Position numbers and translations under genes: made by a program
Part shown: piece after piece, positions 37,901 to 49,357 of the stretch
Numbering within the stretch: position 1 is the first letter of the stretch
Layout: each line of letters starts with the position of its first letter
Notes under the pieces: model-generated
The model's input: only the letters and a program-made list of their open reading frames with translations
Told to the model about the DNA's origin: nothing
Databases searched by the model: none
Assembly: GCA_013396915.1 (NCBI GenBank)
Contig: VWZL01000165.1
Location: 577,042-641,041, forward strand
Source of the DNA: Stercorarius parasiticus
Taxonomy: Eukaryota > Chordata > Aves > Charadriiformes > Stercorariidae
Direction: 5' to 3'
DNA length: 64,000 nucleotides

Positions 37901-39971
37901 AACACCCTGCTTTGCCCCTTAGAGACATGCACCTTCTCATGGGGCTCTGACATCCTATTTTTCTAGGGTAGCTGCAGTGCAGGTAAATCACTGTCACAGC
38001 AGTAAGGTAATTCCCATTTCCACACTCTTCTAATCTGCCTCTGCCTCATGTTCACTTCAGCTCTTTATGCTGATTTCGAGACAGTAATTCTTTCCTTTTT
38101 ATGCCAGCTAAGGGCCAGGCTCCACCAGCCTCTGAGCTCCTGGTTTATCATCTCTGTGAAGCTCATGTTCTTTTCTGTTTATACCACAGAATTCACTTTC
38201 ACCCGATAAAAGAATGACTTAGCTCCATACACAGGAACATCCTGCATATTTCCACCAAGCTTAGCGTATTGCTGCCATTCTAGCATGACCTATTGTAAAT
38301 GACTACTCAGACACAAGACAGAGAGAAACCTAATGTTGACGTGCAAAAGAAGAACCTAAAGTGGATCTGTGCCTTTTATAAGGATGTGCATTATTGATAG
38401 CTTGTAACCTGCAATCATTTAAAAGGCCCAGCAAAATCATGTTGGACATCACGCATTGTGGTTTCAGACAAGGAAATAACTGAGTAGCTCATATTCTTTG
38501 ATGGCAAATATTTTCTGAAGGGAAACTATTGTCCTAACCTTTCTAAACAAGAAAAAAACATGAAGAACAATTTATGAGGCTGATACTAGACTCAAGGCCC
38601 TCAATTTTTATTTGTTTGGTTGGCCTGTTGGGATTTTTTGTTTGTTATGGAGATATTTTCTTTCTTTACAGAGAATGCAATATTGTTAAAAACAAAGGAT
38701 ATACTGTTGTTGGTAGATCTGGCCTGAATATAATTCAACTAGCGCTAGTTATTAGGTCAGAAATAAAACTTACCCTGTTATTAAATCCATATTCTACCAC
38801 AAATACTTCACTAGTAAGAGAGCACATTTCTTCATATGGCAGACAGGAGCTGAGGAGAGGCAATGGTGAGGGATAATAACAGTGGAATCTCATTTATCCT
38901 AAAACATTGCATAAAACCTAGGTTGTAATTTTCCTCTGCCTTATTGAACTGTTTTCCTTTAAATTCCCAAGAGCAGCCAGGTGAATCAGGAAAGCATGAG
39001 AATGAAGATTAAACAGATTTCCTTTCCTACACTTCCACTCAGGTGAGGGGGAAGGAATCCAAAAAAACAGTTATTTTAACTGCATTCGTTGGAGGGAAAG
39101 AAGAAAAATTTGGAGATGGTGCCTTTTTATTTACCAATTATTACCAACTTTTACTGTAGAGAATAGTTCAATTATGGGTCTGGCAAAATGGCTGAGATTA
39201 TTTGATAAAGATTCATTAGAGAAGGAGAAAAAAAGAAATCAAAGGAATGAAGATCTTGGATAACCCAGCGTGTTCCACTGAAGCCAACATAGCCAAGGAT
39301 GCAATTTAGGGTGCATAGTTTCCAATTTTTTGTTTCCTGTATTTTCACACATTGCCTACTAAAGCAGCCATTACTAGCAACTCGCTAGGTGCTGTCGGCT
39401 GATTACATGACAAATCAAGTATTACATCAATGCTGTAATTCTATACAGCATTTGCCAAAAAGTATAATTTCAGTAATCGCAAATTTTTTTCTGGATTTGC
39501 ACTAACAAGTGGAATAAGGATTTGGGAGCTAGATGCTGATAATGCTGCTCTCTATCACTCTGGTTTCGTTCTCTCTTCCAGTAATTACAGCTCTGCCCAG
39601 ACACGTGAGACTGGTTCCGTTCTGTCCTTCACTAAACACAATTTGAACCCAAACCACTTTTCTCCAAAGAGAATGCCCTAGACATTGAACTAAGCATTCA
39701 GAGTATTCAGCCACTCATTACTGTTATTTTAATATTCCTTGAGTTGACAAGAAAATAGACCAGTAGTCTAATGGCTACTGAGCCTGTAAACTGTGTTGGC
39801 TTCAGGCACTGTTCTGAACTAGTCATAACATGACCTGAATGTGGTTCTTGCATCTTTCAAGCAAATGTCTTAACAACAGACTGTCAATCAACCTAAGCAC
39901 TAGCTTCCTCAACCTGTTTCTGGTGGTATTTCACAATAATTGCTTATTTGTCAACTCAATGAGTAAATCAC
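34975..39971. other. Noncoding DNA with two ~20-bp tandem duplications
   Basis: TTCCAAAGATGACATAA (35207-35223) is repeated as TTCCAAGATGACATAG (35227-35242). TTGTGATTCCA occurs at 36031-36041 and again at 36051-36061. No gene or interspersed repeat is recognised. Confidence 0.5.
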
Positions 39972-40062
39972 GGTTTAGCCCAGTGGTTAGGGCATTGCTC
40001 GAAGAAACATGACAAGTGGCTTCTCATCCTCCTCCACTGATTAAGTCACTTATGCAATTGAA
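39972..40062 (+). repeat. tRNA-derived SINE (MIR-like)
   Basis: GTTTAGCCCAGTGGTTAGGG is a good Pol III box A and tRNA-head match (T-R-G-C-N-N-A-G-T-G-G). It is followed ~50 bases later by ACTGATTAAGTCACTTATGC, like the MIR 'caAGTCACTTAacc' segment. The box B region is eroded. The head is too degenerate beyond box A to be a functional tRNA gene. Confidence 0.6.
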
Positions 40063-40973
40063 ACAGCAATGACTTAAGAGCATTTTTACCAGGATATCTT
40101 AACCAGATGGCCCACATTTTCTACTGTGAGTAAGACACCGGGATTCAGTCTTCATTAGGAGAGAAGGGGGACTGTCTCCCACACTTGAATAAATGTTCAA
40201 TACTCAAGACAAAGTGTGGGAGGAGAAAGGGGGGTAGAAAGGAGGTAATGATGGAAAGTGACCCTGTCTCAGGTCAAATAGACAATAGTGTTAAAAGTGG
40301 AATTACAATTCAGCCTCCTGGCAGCCAGGACAGAGCCTCAGTTACTAAATGGCCTTGCCTGCCCTCACTTCATTTGCTGCTGGTTTTCCTAAATTGTCGG
40401 GACACATTCATCAAGCCACTCCATGTCACCTGGCTTTAGAGTCCAAACATGGGTTGATGAAGCGTCCCTGAGCTCCGTTTCTGGGCAGTGGAGACCTTTC
40501 TTCTTCTCAACCTGAGACAGGTTTTGAGGAGATGGTTGAAGTGGAACATCCCCCTAGATTGCACCATGTTTACTATAAGAGAGGCCTAAGGTGATAAGAC
40601 TAGACTAGGGTGCCTGAACTACACAAGAGGAACCTCTATGATCTAGCTGCTCTGTCCAGGCACGTTCCAAATTCCTTAGAAAAAGGTATTAAGTATACAT
40701 TATTTTCACCAGTTTTGCAGACACGGTCAAATTCACTTATAGGCTGCTATTACTCTCCAGTTATTAAGAAACCCATCCTTATATTTTTACAAAAGTTTGA
40801 GTTAACAGTGGAGCTAAGCTCCCACAACACAGTAACCATCCCCAACAGCTGGCTTTTTTAATGGCATCCAAGACAAAGAATAGGAAATGTTTCAGTGATG
40901 GTGACCAAAAAGATATGCCATCTCTTCATGAATAAGAGAAAGGGAAAAGCACTCCACCACTGAGCATACTCAC

Positions 40974-41076
40974 CAGCTGGAACAGAAGGAGAGGCAGCAG
41001 GCAGGTGCAAAATAGCCATTTTGGGGCTCTAGCTGGTTTTCTCTGTATTCCAAAGGACCAACACGAGAACAGCTTT
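40974..41076 (-). CDS. Possible exon with strong splice sites
   Basis: On the minus strand TTTGTCTCTTTTCACAG precedes 41076 (a strong acceptor), and the exon ends CAGCTG|GTGAGT at 40974/40973 (a strong donor). One frame is fully open and encodes RKPARAPKWLFCTCLLPLLL followed by FQL, a basic-then-hydrophobic pattern like a signal or membrane anchor, but has no Met. A second frame has an ATG in ideal context (CCAAAATGG) giving only 15 codons. It may be a 5' UTR, coding or noncoding-RNA exon. The protein is not recognised. Confidence 0.3.
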
Positions 41077-41372
41077 CTGTGAAAAGAGACAAATCTAGAT
41101 TTAGTCCAGAAGTGACTAGTCAATGAAAAGGGACAGTATCTAAACTCCCTCATTTTTAAGGATTAGGCCCCTCACACACACACTGTTTTTCAATATTGTT
41201 CTCTGCAATAAAAACTGAAATTGTTTTCTGAACAGGACACCAGCTGCTTCCTGTTCATGCTACTAATACATAACACTGCCATTGTATCAAATCAAGGGAT
41301 CCTCACTCTGATCATCAGCCAGCAGAACAAATGCACTATATTAAGTAAATCCTCATAAAAGGCTACAGCTTC

Positions 41373-41430
41373 GATTGGTGTAATTCAGCCCAGTCACACT
41401 GACTTCAGCAACATTTTACTTCTGCTTAGG
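41373..41430. repeat. Old palindromic amniote repeat fragment
   Basis: TTGGTGTAATTCAGCCCAGT followed by CACACTGACTTCAGCA fits 'CTGGTGTAAATC..GGAGTAACTCCACTGACTTCAGTGG'. It is the same family as the 49.3 and 56.3 kb copies. Confidence 0.5.
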
Positions 41431-41785
41431 ACCTAATCTACATTGAAATTTATCTTTCACATGATTAACTAATATGTTGTACACTTATATGTAGGAAATA
41501 CAGTTCTATAGGTTATGCACATAGTGTAGGCCCCGTAGGTAGTCACACTTACTAGTTACGACCTCTCAAGCACACTTGCAACAAAAACATATACAAACAG
41601 CACAAAGTTCCCCATAGCATGAGCTGAGTATTGCTCTCCTTTGCCACAAAGAAGCATTCTCCGGCCTTCTGCAACTCTTGCTGTGAGCATCCCCTTCCCT
41701 CCTAGGAGGCGATCTTCCCCAAGAAGCCACTGCCTCTTCCCACGCAACTCAAATCTGCTGTTACCATGGTTAATATTTCTGACTT

Positions 41786-41880
41786 GATTGGCACCACTAG
41801 TAATTGAACCGCAGTCTCTTGAGTGCAGCAAGCTCTATTCATTAGCCCCTATTGTGTTAGGACACTGCACCAACCCACAT
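41786..41880 (-). repeat. tRNA-derived SINE, minus strand
   Basis: On the minus strand TTGGTGCAGTGTCCTAACAC, then GGGGCTAATGAATAGAGC, then the box-B-like GCGGTTCAATTAC (41800-41812) keep the spacing of a tRNA-derived SINE head. Box A is degenerate. It cannot be a functional tRNA because the stems do not pair cleanly. Confidence 0.5.
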
Positions 41881-44768
41881 TTTTTCTGTGTTAAGGGGAA
41901 AAAATCAGCCATGAATGCAAAGTTATGTTGCCATACAAGATCACACAGTTTTGCTCTTGGATTAATTTTATGAAATTAAATAAAATATTGCACATAAATT
42001 TTAATTATATCAAGAGCACTGCAATATGCGATGAGGCACCTTCATTCTGACTGCATAATATTATGGATATCTAAAACCTGAAATAGCTCAGCATCAGCTT
42101 TAAGAGTTTCAGTTTCATCACCATATTAGCAAAATATTTGCTGTCTTCTTTCTCCTTTTTCGTCTTTATACAGAATTATACAAAGTTGCTGATTTGAGTC
42201 TATATGTGACAGAATGCTATATAGGTGATTAAAAGAATCGTATATCAGAAGGTTTCTTCTATAAGGAACAGGACAGATAAGCTTCATGCTGCAGCATCCA
42301 ACTGCCTACTTGGATCAAGATTTTATATATTATATATTTTTTAGTAGATTTTATAGTTGACCCTATGGTATATATAAGTGAATTAGACCAATTAGAAATT
42401 ACTTCATAAATCTTGGTAATTTTGAGCTGACAGGTTTAATAGAAGTAGCCAAAATATGGGAAATGTTTTGTATCCTGATCCCATAAAGTCTTCCACAAAT
42501 GAGTAACCTGTGACATCGAGGAGGTGCCCATACCAGCAAGGTTTTCCAGAGTGATCCTTTTGTTCATCCTACCATATTTTTACTGTAATAAATACCCTCC
42601 TGGTCTCATCTTTGCAAAAGTTTTTATGCTTTGTCTGTTTTATTCCTTCTTCCTTTCCCCTTTAGACAGGCCCATTAGAGAAGCCTGAGAAATATTTGCC
42701 GCAAAGATTCTTTACCATGGGGAAAATAAAAAAAAAGAAGAAGAAGAAAGGAATATAAGAGAAACACAGGTGCCAAAGGACAAAGTTCTGCTTTATTCCA
42801 TCAGCCTGCCTTGGCATTGTGAGATGGATCTTGGAAGAACAGGAGTTCACAGGGATTCAGGAATGTTAGTTGGAGAAAGGTGGATGGGAGAGCAAGAGGG
42901 TCTGTGAGATACTGACAGCAGACAAACTGCTTCTCATCGTAGCTTGCTATTAAGTGGAGTAAGCTGTTCTTTACGCTCTCAGTGCCAAAACTCTCACCTT
43001 TCCACAATTTCCACTCTGTGTTGAAAATGCAGTAATATATTCCCTATTGCTTCAGTTTCCAGCCTCAGCTGAGTCCACTGCATTATGTAGAGTTTACAAG
43101 GAGTGAGGCAAGTCACACAAAACAGCACATGTTCTAGCAGAGACATGCTTATACAACACAGCAGAGCAAAAGAGCAGTGCTGCGAGACATGCATCTCCGA
43201 GTCCACGGGATGGATGGTCCTGTCAGTAGTTCTCACTTGTCTCAGCTGTCTGAGAATGGCCAATGCTTGGCACATCAGAAAAATCTAGTTGTGCCCCGTT
43301 TTATACAAATAACTGTTGAAGCACCCAAAATCTGTGGCACTGTATCCCCTTATATCCTCTTCCACAGCAAGCAGATAATAACACTTAACTTTCCCTTTAT
43401 CACTGTAAATCTTACTTTGTGTTTGCAAGGTACTCAATTGATAGAGTAGCAGGTGCCAGAGGAGAATCCATGGCACTGTGAAAATTCCTTATCTGGTGTA
43501 TGCCTGCTGCTGGGACTGCGTATGAGGAGCACTATGAGTGACAAACCTGAACAGACTGTGAAATGCAGTATTAACTGAACCTGCTTCACTCTGAGCGAGT
43601 GATTCTCTGATGTCTAATATGCTGGTTGAGCCGACTCAGTGAGGTTCTGAGGACACGCAGTATCCCCTCTTCCCTGCGTCAAGTTTAGATCAGATATTGT
43701 CCAGTAGATTTAAAGTCATTAGAGAGAGGACTGGCCAGCAGAAAATAACAAAAGACTAATTTTTTAAGAAAATAATGTTAAAACTAATTATTGATCATCT
43801 GTCTCATCCAGAAATCTCTGTCCAGGCCATTCGATAAACAAGGTGGGCACCCCGTGTAAAACCATTATATGTGATCATGTAATAGTTCTGACAGCATATG
43901 TGCCAATGGGTATGCCTGTAAGCATCAGATTAAGGCATGTGGCTGTCACAATACTGACACGTTCACACTTCTGATTACCTCATTTCACAACTGTAATTTG
44001 TTTTAAGTTTAATCTTCCCTTTAATTTATCTTTGGGTGTGCATAATCCAAACAGCTACATGTCTTTTTCTACTTATTCCGCATTTTTAGGTTAAAATGGT
44101 AACTTGGTGCACCAGCCCATCCTCAGTGCCAAGAGTCACGTATTCCCAAAGCATGGGGGAAAGCTCTTGTAGCTTTCTGAGATCTTTCTGCCCTTTCACA
44201 GCCTCACTACCATGTGGGATTTGCAGCATTATGTAGCCCCACAAATGGTCATCTCTGGTGTGCGTTAACTATGCACCCTTTGTTTCACAATTTACACAGT
44301 CCCCTTCAAGCTCCTGCTGGGACCACTGCAAGCAAGACTCATGTACAAGCAGACTGGTTATTTTCATGCCCGTCAGCTTTCATTCTTTTTGTTGGCCAAC
44401 ATGCCTGCTACATAAATAATCACGGTTTAAGAATAGAGCTAAATTCTATTCCTCTGTTTGACATACTGAACTAGCTGCAAATATTCTCAGCTCAGCTTTT
44501 TGGAGCAGTTTGTAAACAGCACAAAAACCAGATGTGGCTCAGAAAGGACACTCTCATGTAAGTATAAAAAGACATAATTCAAAGTACAATGTTAAGTCTC
44601 AGTAATTCACACCCATTTGAACTTTACGCTTTGATGGCAACAACCCTGACCTGACAAATGCTACTGTGTAAATTTGTATAAAATTGAGTACATTACAGGA
44701 TCTTAAAATCATAGTCACATTATAATAATAGCAGCGTACTTTCCCTTGAGCCCAGTACATATACACAG
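41881..44768. other. Noncoding DNA with AT-rich and purine tracts
   Basis: Includes an AT-rich tract at 42321-42376 (TTTTATATATTATATATTTT...) and an A/GAA-rich tract at 42723-42752 (GAAGAAGAAG). Overlapping chance frames occur on both strands at 42.9-43.5 kb. No gene recognised. Confidence 0.5.
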
Positions 44769-44866
44769 ATTTTCTAAAGTGCCTAAGGAATGTAGGTGCA
44801 TAAGCACTACTGAAGGTCAGTGGGATTTCCATGGCTAAATCTCTAAAGCATGTTGGAATCAGTCCC
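44769..44866. repeat. Old 'CCTAAGG'-type palindromic repeat
   Basis: TTCTAAAGTGCCTAAGGAATGTAGGTGCATA, then ACTGAAGGTCAGTGGGATTT, then GGCTAAATCTCTAAAGCATG resemble a recalled amniote repeat built of 'aagtgcctaagggacttaggtgcctaa...actgaaagtcagtgggacttaggc'. It has a partly palindromic layout as in old non-autonomous DNA transposons. Family name not assigned. Confidence 0.45.
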
Positions 44867-46265
44867 TTGCAATTACTAATTCAGGTACAAAATACAGGTA
44901 TTTACTTCTACATTTTAATGTTCACCTTGGATAGAACAACAGGCCACATTTGGACTGATCCTGAGTCACACCTGCCTACATACCTTTCCAGTGAGGCAAC
45001 GCATGTTGGTTAAGTCACCTCTAATAGGAGAGAGAGCATCTGAATCTGGCTGTGGCTGTTTATTTTCCTTATCTTTGGTTCTATTCTCTTGCTTTCTTCT
45101 CCTTATGTTCAGCATCTCCCATTCTCAAGCTAATTTTCTTCATGTGTGTTTTGATATACACAGTGTTTTTCTTCTTGGCCACACACTCTTTTCTCTCTGC
45201 ATCACCAGGCTGAATTCAGAACGGATTAGTGACTTAGCTGCCTCCCTCTCCAAGCTGTATTTATGATGATGACAGCTCTTGGGTTAACTCCTTCTTGTTT
45301 TCTGATAGGACAGAAACAAAATTAAGTGTGTTTGTTGGCCAGATAGCTACACTAGGAAAGTTTTTGGAGTTAGAGGTATGTCTATGGTACCAGAACGCTG
45401 TCAGGCAAGAGGGACATAGCTACACAACCCTACAGCCGCTATAACCCTCCCCCCATACCCATCCAGAATTACTCTCCCTCCCATTCCCAAACACAGAAAT
45501 GGGATGATACCCTGGACAGTCTTGCTGAACCCACTGATCATCAGTGTCCATTATGTTTGAACAGCTTTATCCATTATAGTACAATTATCCATCAGTGAAG
45601 GAGCAAATCATTCGTATGTCACACGAGGCAATATTTTGCCTGCATTACTGCAAAGAAATGTTCCTGCGGCAAACATCAGGTGCTGGGGGAGAAATCCCAG
45701 CAGGAGACTGCACATGAGGTCCTCTCCACGTGAGCCCCCAAGAGACGGCAGACGTGGATACAGCACGGTGCTGCAGATGGGCTCCACAAAGAGTTGTGCA
45801 CTGGTCAGCAGCTGCCTGGACACACAGCTCAGTGTCAAGCTTTGGATTTCAGAGGAAGAAAACGGTCACTGTTTCATCCACAAATGTGAGGAACAAAAGC
45901 AGCAGAGTCCAGGTGTGTGAGTGCTGTTCACTGCATTGACACTGAACAGGCTTTGAAATTATTTTGTTTTAGTATTCAAACAAAAAATAAAAATCAAAGC
46001 CATTTTGGTAAAATATGATCTTAATATTTGGACTCAGACCCCCAAAGATATTATCCATGTGAGGATCGAAGCCTCAGTGTGTGTTCAAGCTCCTTCAGCA
46101 CTGGAAAGCAGTGAGATTTAATTATTTTATGGCTGGAAGATACATACCAGTCCCTATAGGAAACAGCAAATAGTATTGCAAAAGATCGGCCTTATTTGGT
46201 TTTGTTTTCTTTTACGCAGAGTAACATAGCTGCTGAATCATTATTAATAATTGTTTCTGTTACAG
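44867..46265. other. Noncoding DNA
   Basis: A GC-richer patch at 45.62-45.93 kb is open in several frames on both strands, without splice signals. No repeat is identified. Confidence 0.4.
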
Positions 46266-46494
46266 TAATGCCTTAAGTAACCCTCCAGGACAAATACTGA
46301 AAAGGATAAACCTTGAGCAACAGCTTCAGCAGAGCAAGGGGATTTTGTTTTCCCTGGACCCTGAGCCTCTTGCACCTGCAGCTGGGCTGCTCCCCAAGTT
46401 ATACAAACACGCCCGTTTTGCAGCTCCTGAACTGTGTTTGCTACATGGGCGGCTGCTAAGCAAGTGGTGCTACCATTCTCTGGTCTGCTCCTGA
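46266..46494 (+). CDS. Open frame after strong acceptor (weak)
   Basis: TTGTTTCTGTTACAG ends at 46265, a strong acceptor. The frame that follows (one base, then NALSNPPGQILKRINLEQQL) is open for 75 codons to TGA at 46492-46494 and contains a glutamine-rich LEQQLQQ. If real it would be a terminal coding exon. There is no clear downstream AATAAA nearby and no partner exon is identified. Chance frames of this size are common here. The protein is not recognised. Confidence 0.22.
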
Positions 46495-46635
46495 AACCCG
46501 GTCACCCCTCAGCTCCCTAACTCCCCAAGAGATCTGACAAGGAAATTAAAACAAGCCTGGCATGCGCTCAGCTATGTTAGTCAATCGGAATAATTCCCTA
46601 GCTTTGGTATCAGGCACCATGCAGCTCCCACTCAC

Positions 46636-46698
46636 CTCAGTAGGAGGGAGCTGGCCCTGTGCATTGCCCAATTTATCAACATGATACATGAAGTCTGT
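46636..46698 (-). other. Possible exonised repeat segment
   Basis: On the minus strand TTGTTTATCTTCCAG precedes 46698 and the segment ends CTACTGAG|GTGAGT at 46636/46635. The 63 bases are open in two frames (TDFMYHVDKLGNAQGQLPPT in one). The donor lies within 'CCTCCTACTGAGGTGAGTGGGAGC', which resembles the 'actgaagtcagtgggagc' motif of old amniote repeats. Any exon would therefore be repeat-derived, perhaps noncoding. Confidence 0.2.
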
Positions 46699-46699
46699 C

Positions 46700-49271
46700 T
46701 GGAAGATAAACAAGGGGACATATTGCAGTGACATACGAACTCTTTTCAAGTTGTGCATCCTAGGAGATAGATTACATGATGAACATGTGCGGTATGCCTT
46801 TTCCAGCTCGTGCTTCTGAGCTGAACTGTGATGTCCTTCCTGAGGACAAGCTGTATTTTATCCCACAGACAAAGCTGTCTTCCCTTTCTGGGGGAGCTTC
46901 TCAGAATTTGGTTGCTCGGGGTACTTGACAATTGCCTAATGAGAAGAAATTTATAACGCTTTGCTTGATGAGTTTTTGTGTTGGCTTTCTGTTTGGGGAG
47001 AGGTGAAGAAGTACAGTTCGATTCAGAGAAATGCAAAGTAAAAGAAGCAAGCCCCACAGTGTAAAACCATCCCTGTCCCTGCCTGCCTCCTACCATAGCT
47101 GATTGCAAAGGCTGTTTGAATCCACCTCCTTCCGTGCTTCCTCTCTAATTCACTGTCACTTGAGAGAGAAGCAAGAGCAGCCAAAACACAGTAACTTTTA
47201 AAAGGCATTAGGAGTAATATTGTGACAAACAAGTCAGCAGCAATTCAACACCTCCAAACACAGAATGGCAGAAGTGTGACCACCAAAGCACAGCTACGGA
47301 ACAATTTGTGGACTTGCCACCCCCAGTGTGAAGTACAAAGGTGGGAAATCTCCAGGAGCCTAAAAGACACATAAAGACAGCCTCCCCTCTCCCAGTTGAA
47401 TTGATCTGGGGACCTTTGCACTCCTTCTGCCTTGGAAAAACTCCCTCTTCAAATGTAGCTGATATTAGAGTTCTTATTAAATCTGCATATACCTGGACTG
47501 CAGTATTGCTGAAAACAGTTTATCTGACAATAGTAATCTTTTAATAATATCTTCTCAAATGATCTGTTCTCCTATTGTCACTGATATGTTGTCATATACT
47601 CAAAATTCATTACAAATATTGATGTTAAGCTTGAGTCACCTGGCTGGAGAAAGCAGGTTGGCATGGGAGTTTTTAAGAGATACATTCACAAAAAAATGGC
47701 CCTTTTAATAAATATATTAAAAAATATATGGGGTATATATATATAAACCAGATAGCTGTACTAAAAAAGAGGCTGGCACTGGCTATACACTTAGTCTGTG
47801 TCCAAGTATGAATTCAGTAGAATTAAAATGCTAGGTGCATCCAGCCACTTCCCTCCACTGTTACTTCACTCACTCCAAGGCTACACTGAGCTTATACCTG
47901 ACCTAGTCAGTCCCAGGAACAAGCAGAAGTCCATGTGCTGGGATCCTACACTCACATCAATGCTGCCATCAGGCTGCCTACAGCGCCCTTGCACCCTGGT
48001 CCTCCCTGGGGCTGGGGCATCTCTAGAAAGGACGTTTGGGCTGGTGGCTCATAGTCGCTCAGGCAGTGGGTCAGCTGGATGCTACGACCAGCAGAGCAGC
48101 ATCCAGGCCTGTCCACGTGGAATATCCTTGTGCCCTAAAGCATACAGTTCAGCTCCTCAACAATAGCCACTGGGTTATCCCAGAGCCACGAGGTTGGCAC
48201 CTGAGATATTGGCTCTGCAGGGCTTCAAGGAAAACGTAAGATGGATTGGCGGTGACCCGTCTCTGCTCCAGCCTCATGGCTGCTGCTACACAGCTGCATC
48301 CTATACTATGCTACATCTGTACAAATACAAGCAGACTAGAGAACTTTTTTAGAGTAGAGATCTTTTGTAAGCTCTGAAGCCAAGTGGCATGGCCCAGCCT
48401 GCATTCATGCACACTCATGAGCCCCCAGAACAGAATGACCATATCACAACTGCTTTTTGGGGATAGTTCCTATTACATGTTCTGTTCCCGCCCACCCCCA
48501 ACTCAGATGACATGACGGTTAAATCCATTACAGGGACTCTGCTAGCAGCTTGAGTGTGGACAATCACACACCAATGCTTGAGCATAAACTCCCAACGCAG
48601 GTTAGTTTACCAGCATAGATGTAGCTCCTGTGTCCACACCTGTGCAGGGAGAGATGAACTCAAGATATCCACTGCTGTCCTGGGCTCATCTGGGCCTGCT
48701 CCACCCAACATCCCAGGAACAAGAACTCAGGTCCACATTATGGCCCTAAACACATCCTCACATGGTGCTTGGGAAAGCCTGGCTGGCATGTAACAATGTG
48801 ACTGGTAAGCCAAGATATGGAAAGTGGTTTTGACTAGGACTGACTGAGTTGTTGTACTTTAAAGTCTGTATCAAAACACTCTGAAAGCAGCAAAAGTAAT
48901 GGGCTCTCTGCATAATGGCAATAGACATCAGAGCAGCCTAAAGGATTAATGAAACAGAAGGCACAGTTTTGTTACTTTGATGCTCAGCTTCCCATGCAGC
49001 CTTTTAAATCAGCCTCCTCAAAATCTGAACACACTCCCTTTTGCACAGAACCACCATACACACAAAAAAGAATATGCGATGCAATTTGGAGAGACAATAT
49101 TAGGTTGGAGAATTTTGGACTATTTCTCTTACAGATGCAATCAATGCCAGTTTTGTGTATCTTTCTACCTGCACGAACAAAATAATTACCAGACTGCAGC
49201 ATTCTGCAGTAATGATCATTAACTGCAGTAGCAATATTGCAGGCTCTAGGGCCTTTTTGTAATCTTCCTCA
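46700..49271. other. Noncoding DNA with one AT tract
   Basis: Holds an AT-rich tract at 47700-47752 (TTTTAATAAATATATTAAAA, then GTATATATATATAA). The 47.8-48.2 kb part is GC-richer with a 122-codon chance frame. No recognised gene or mobile element. Confidence 0.45.
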
Positions 49272-49357
49272 TTTCAGTGTTAAACTACTCTAACTTCATT
49301 AGCTTCACTGGAGATACTCTACTTTACACCTACATAATTGAGAGCAGAATCAAGCCT
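49272..49357 (+). repeat. Old palindromic amniote repeat, best copy
   Basis: TAACTTCATTAGCTTCACTG, then GAGATACTCTACTTTACACC, then TAATTGAGAGCAGAATCAAG match, in order and spacing, a recalled consensus 'aactccattgacttcagtggagttactcctgatttacaccagtgtaactgagagcagaatcagg'. The halves are partly self-complementary, suggesting a non-autonomous DNA element. No family name assigned. Confidence 0.6.

Noticed and set aside
39972..39995. Possible tRNA gene
   Set aside because: Only box A is tRNA-like. No box B at the right distance and no cloverleaf, so it was called a SINE remnant.
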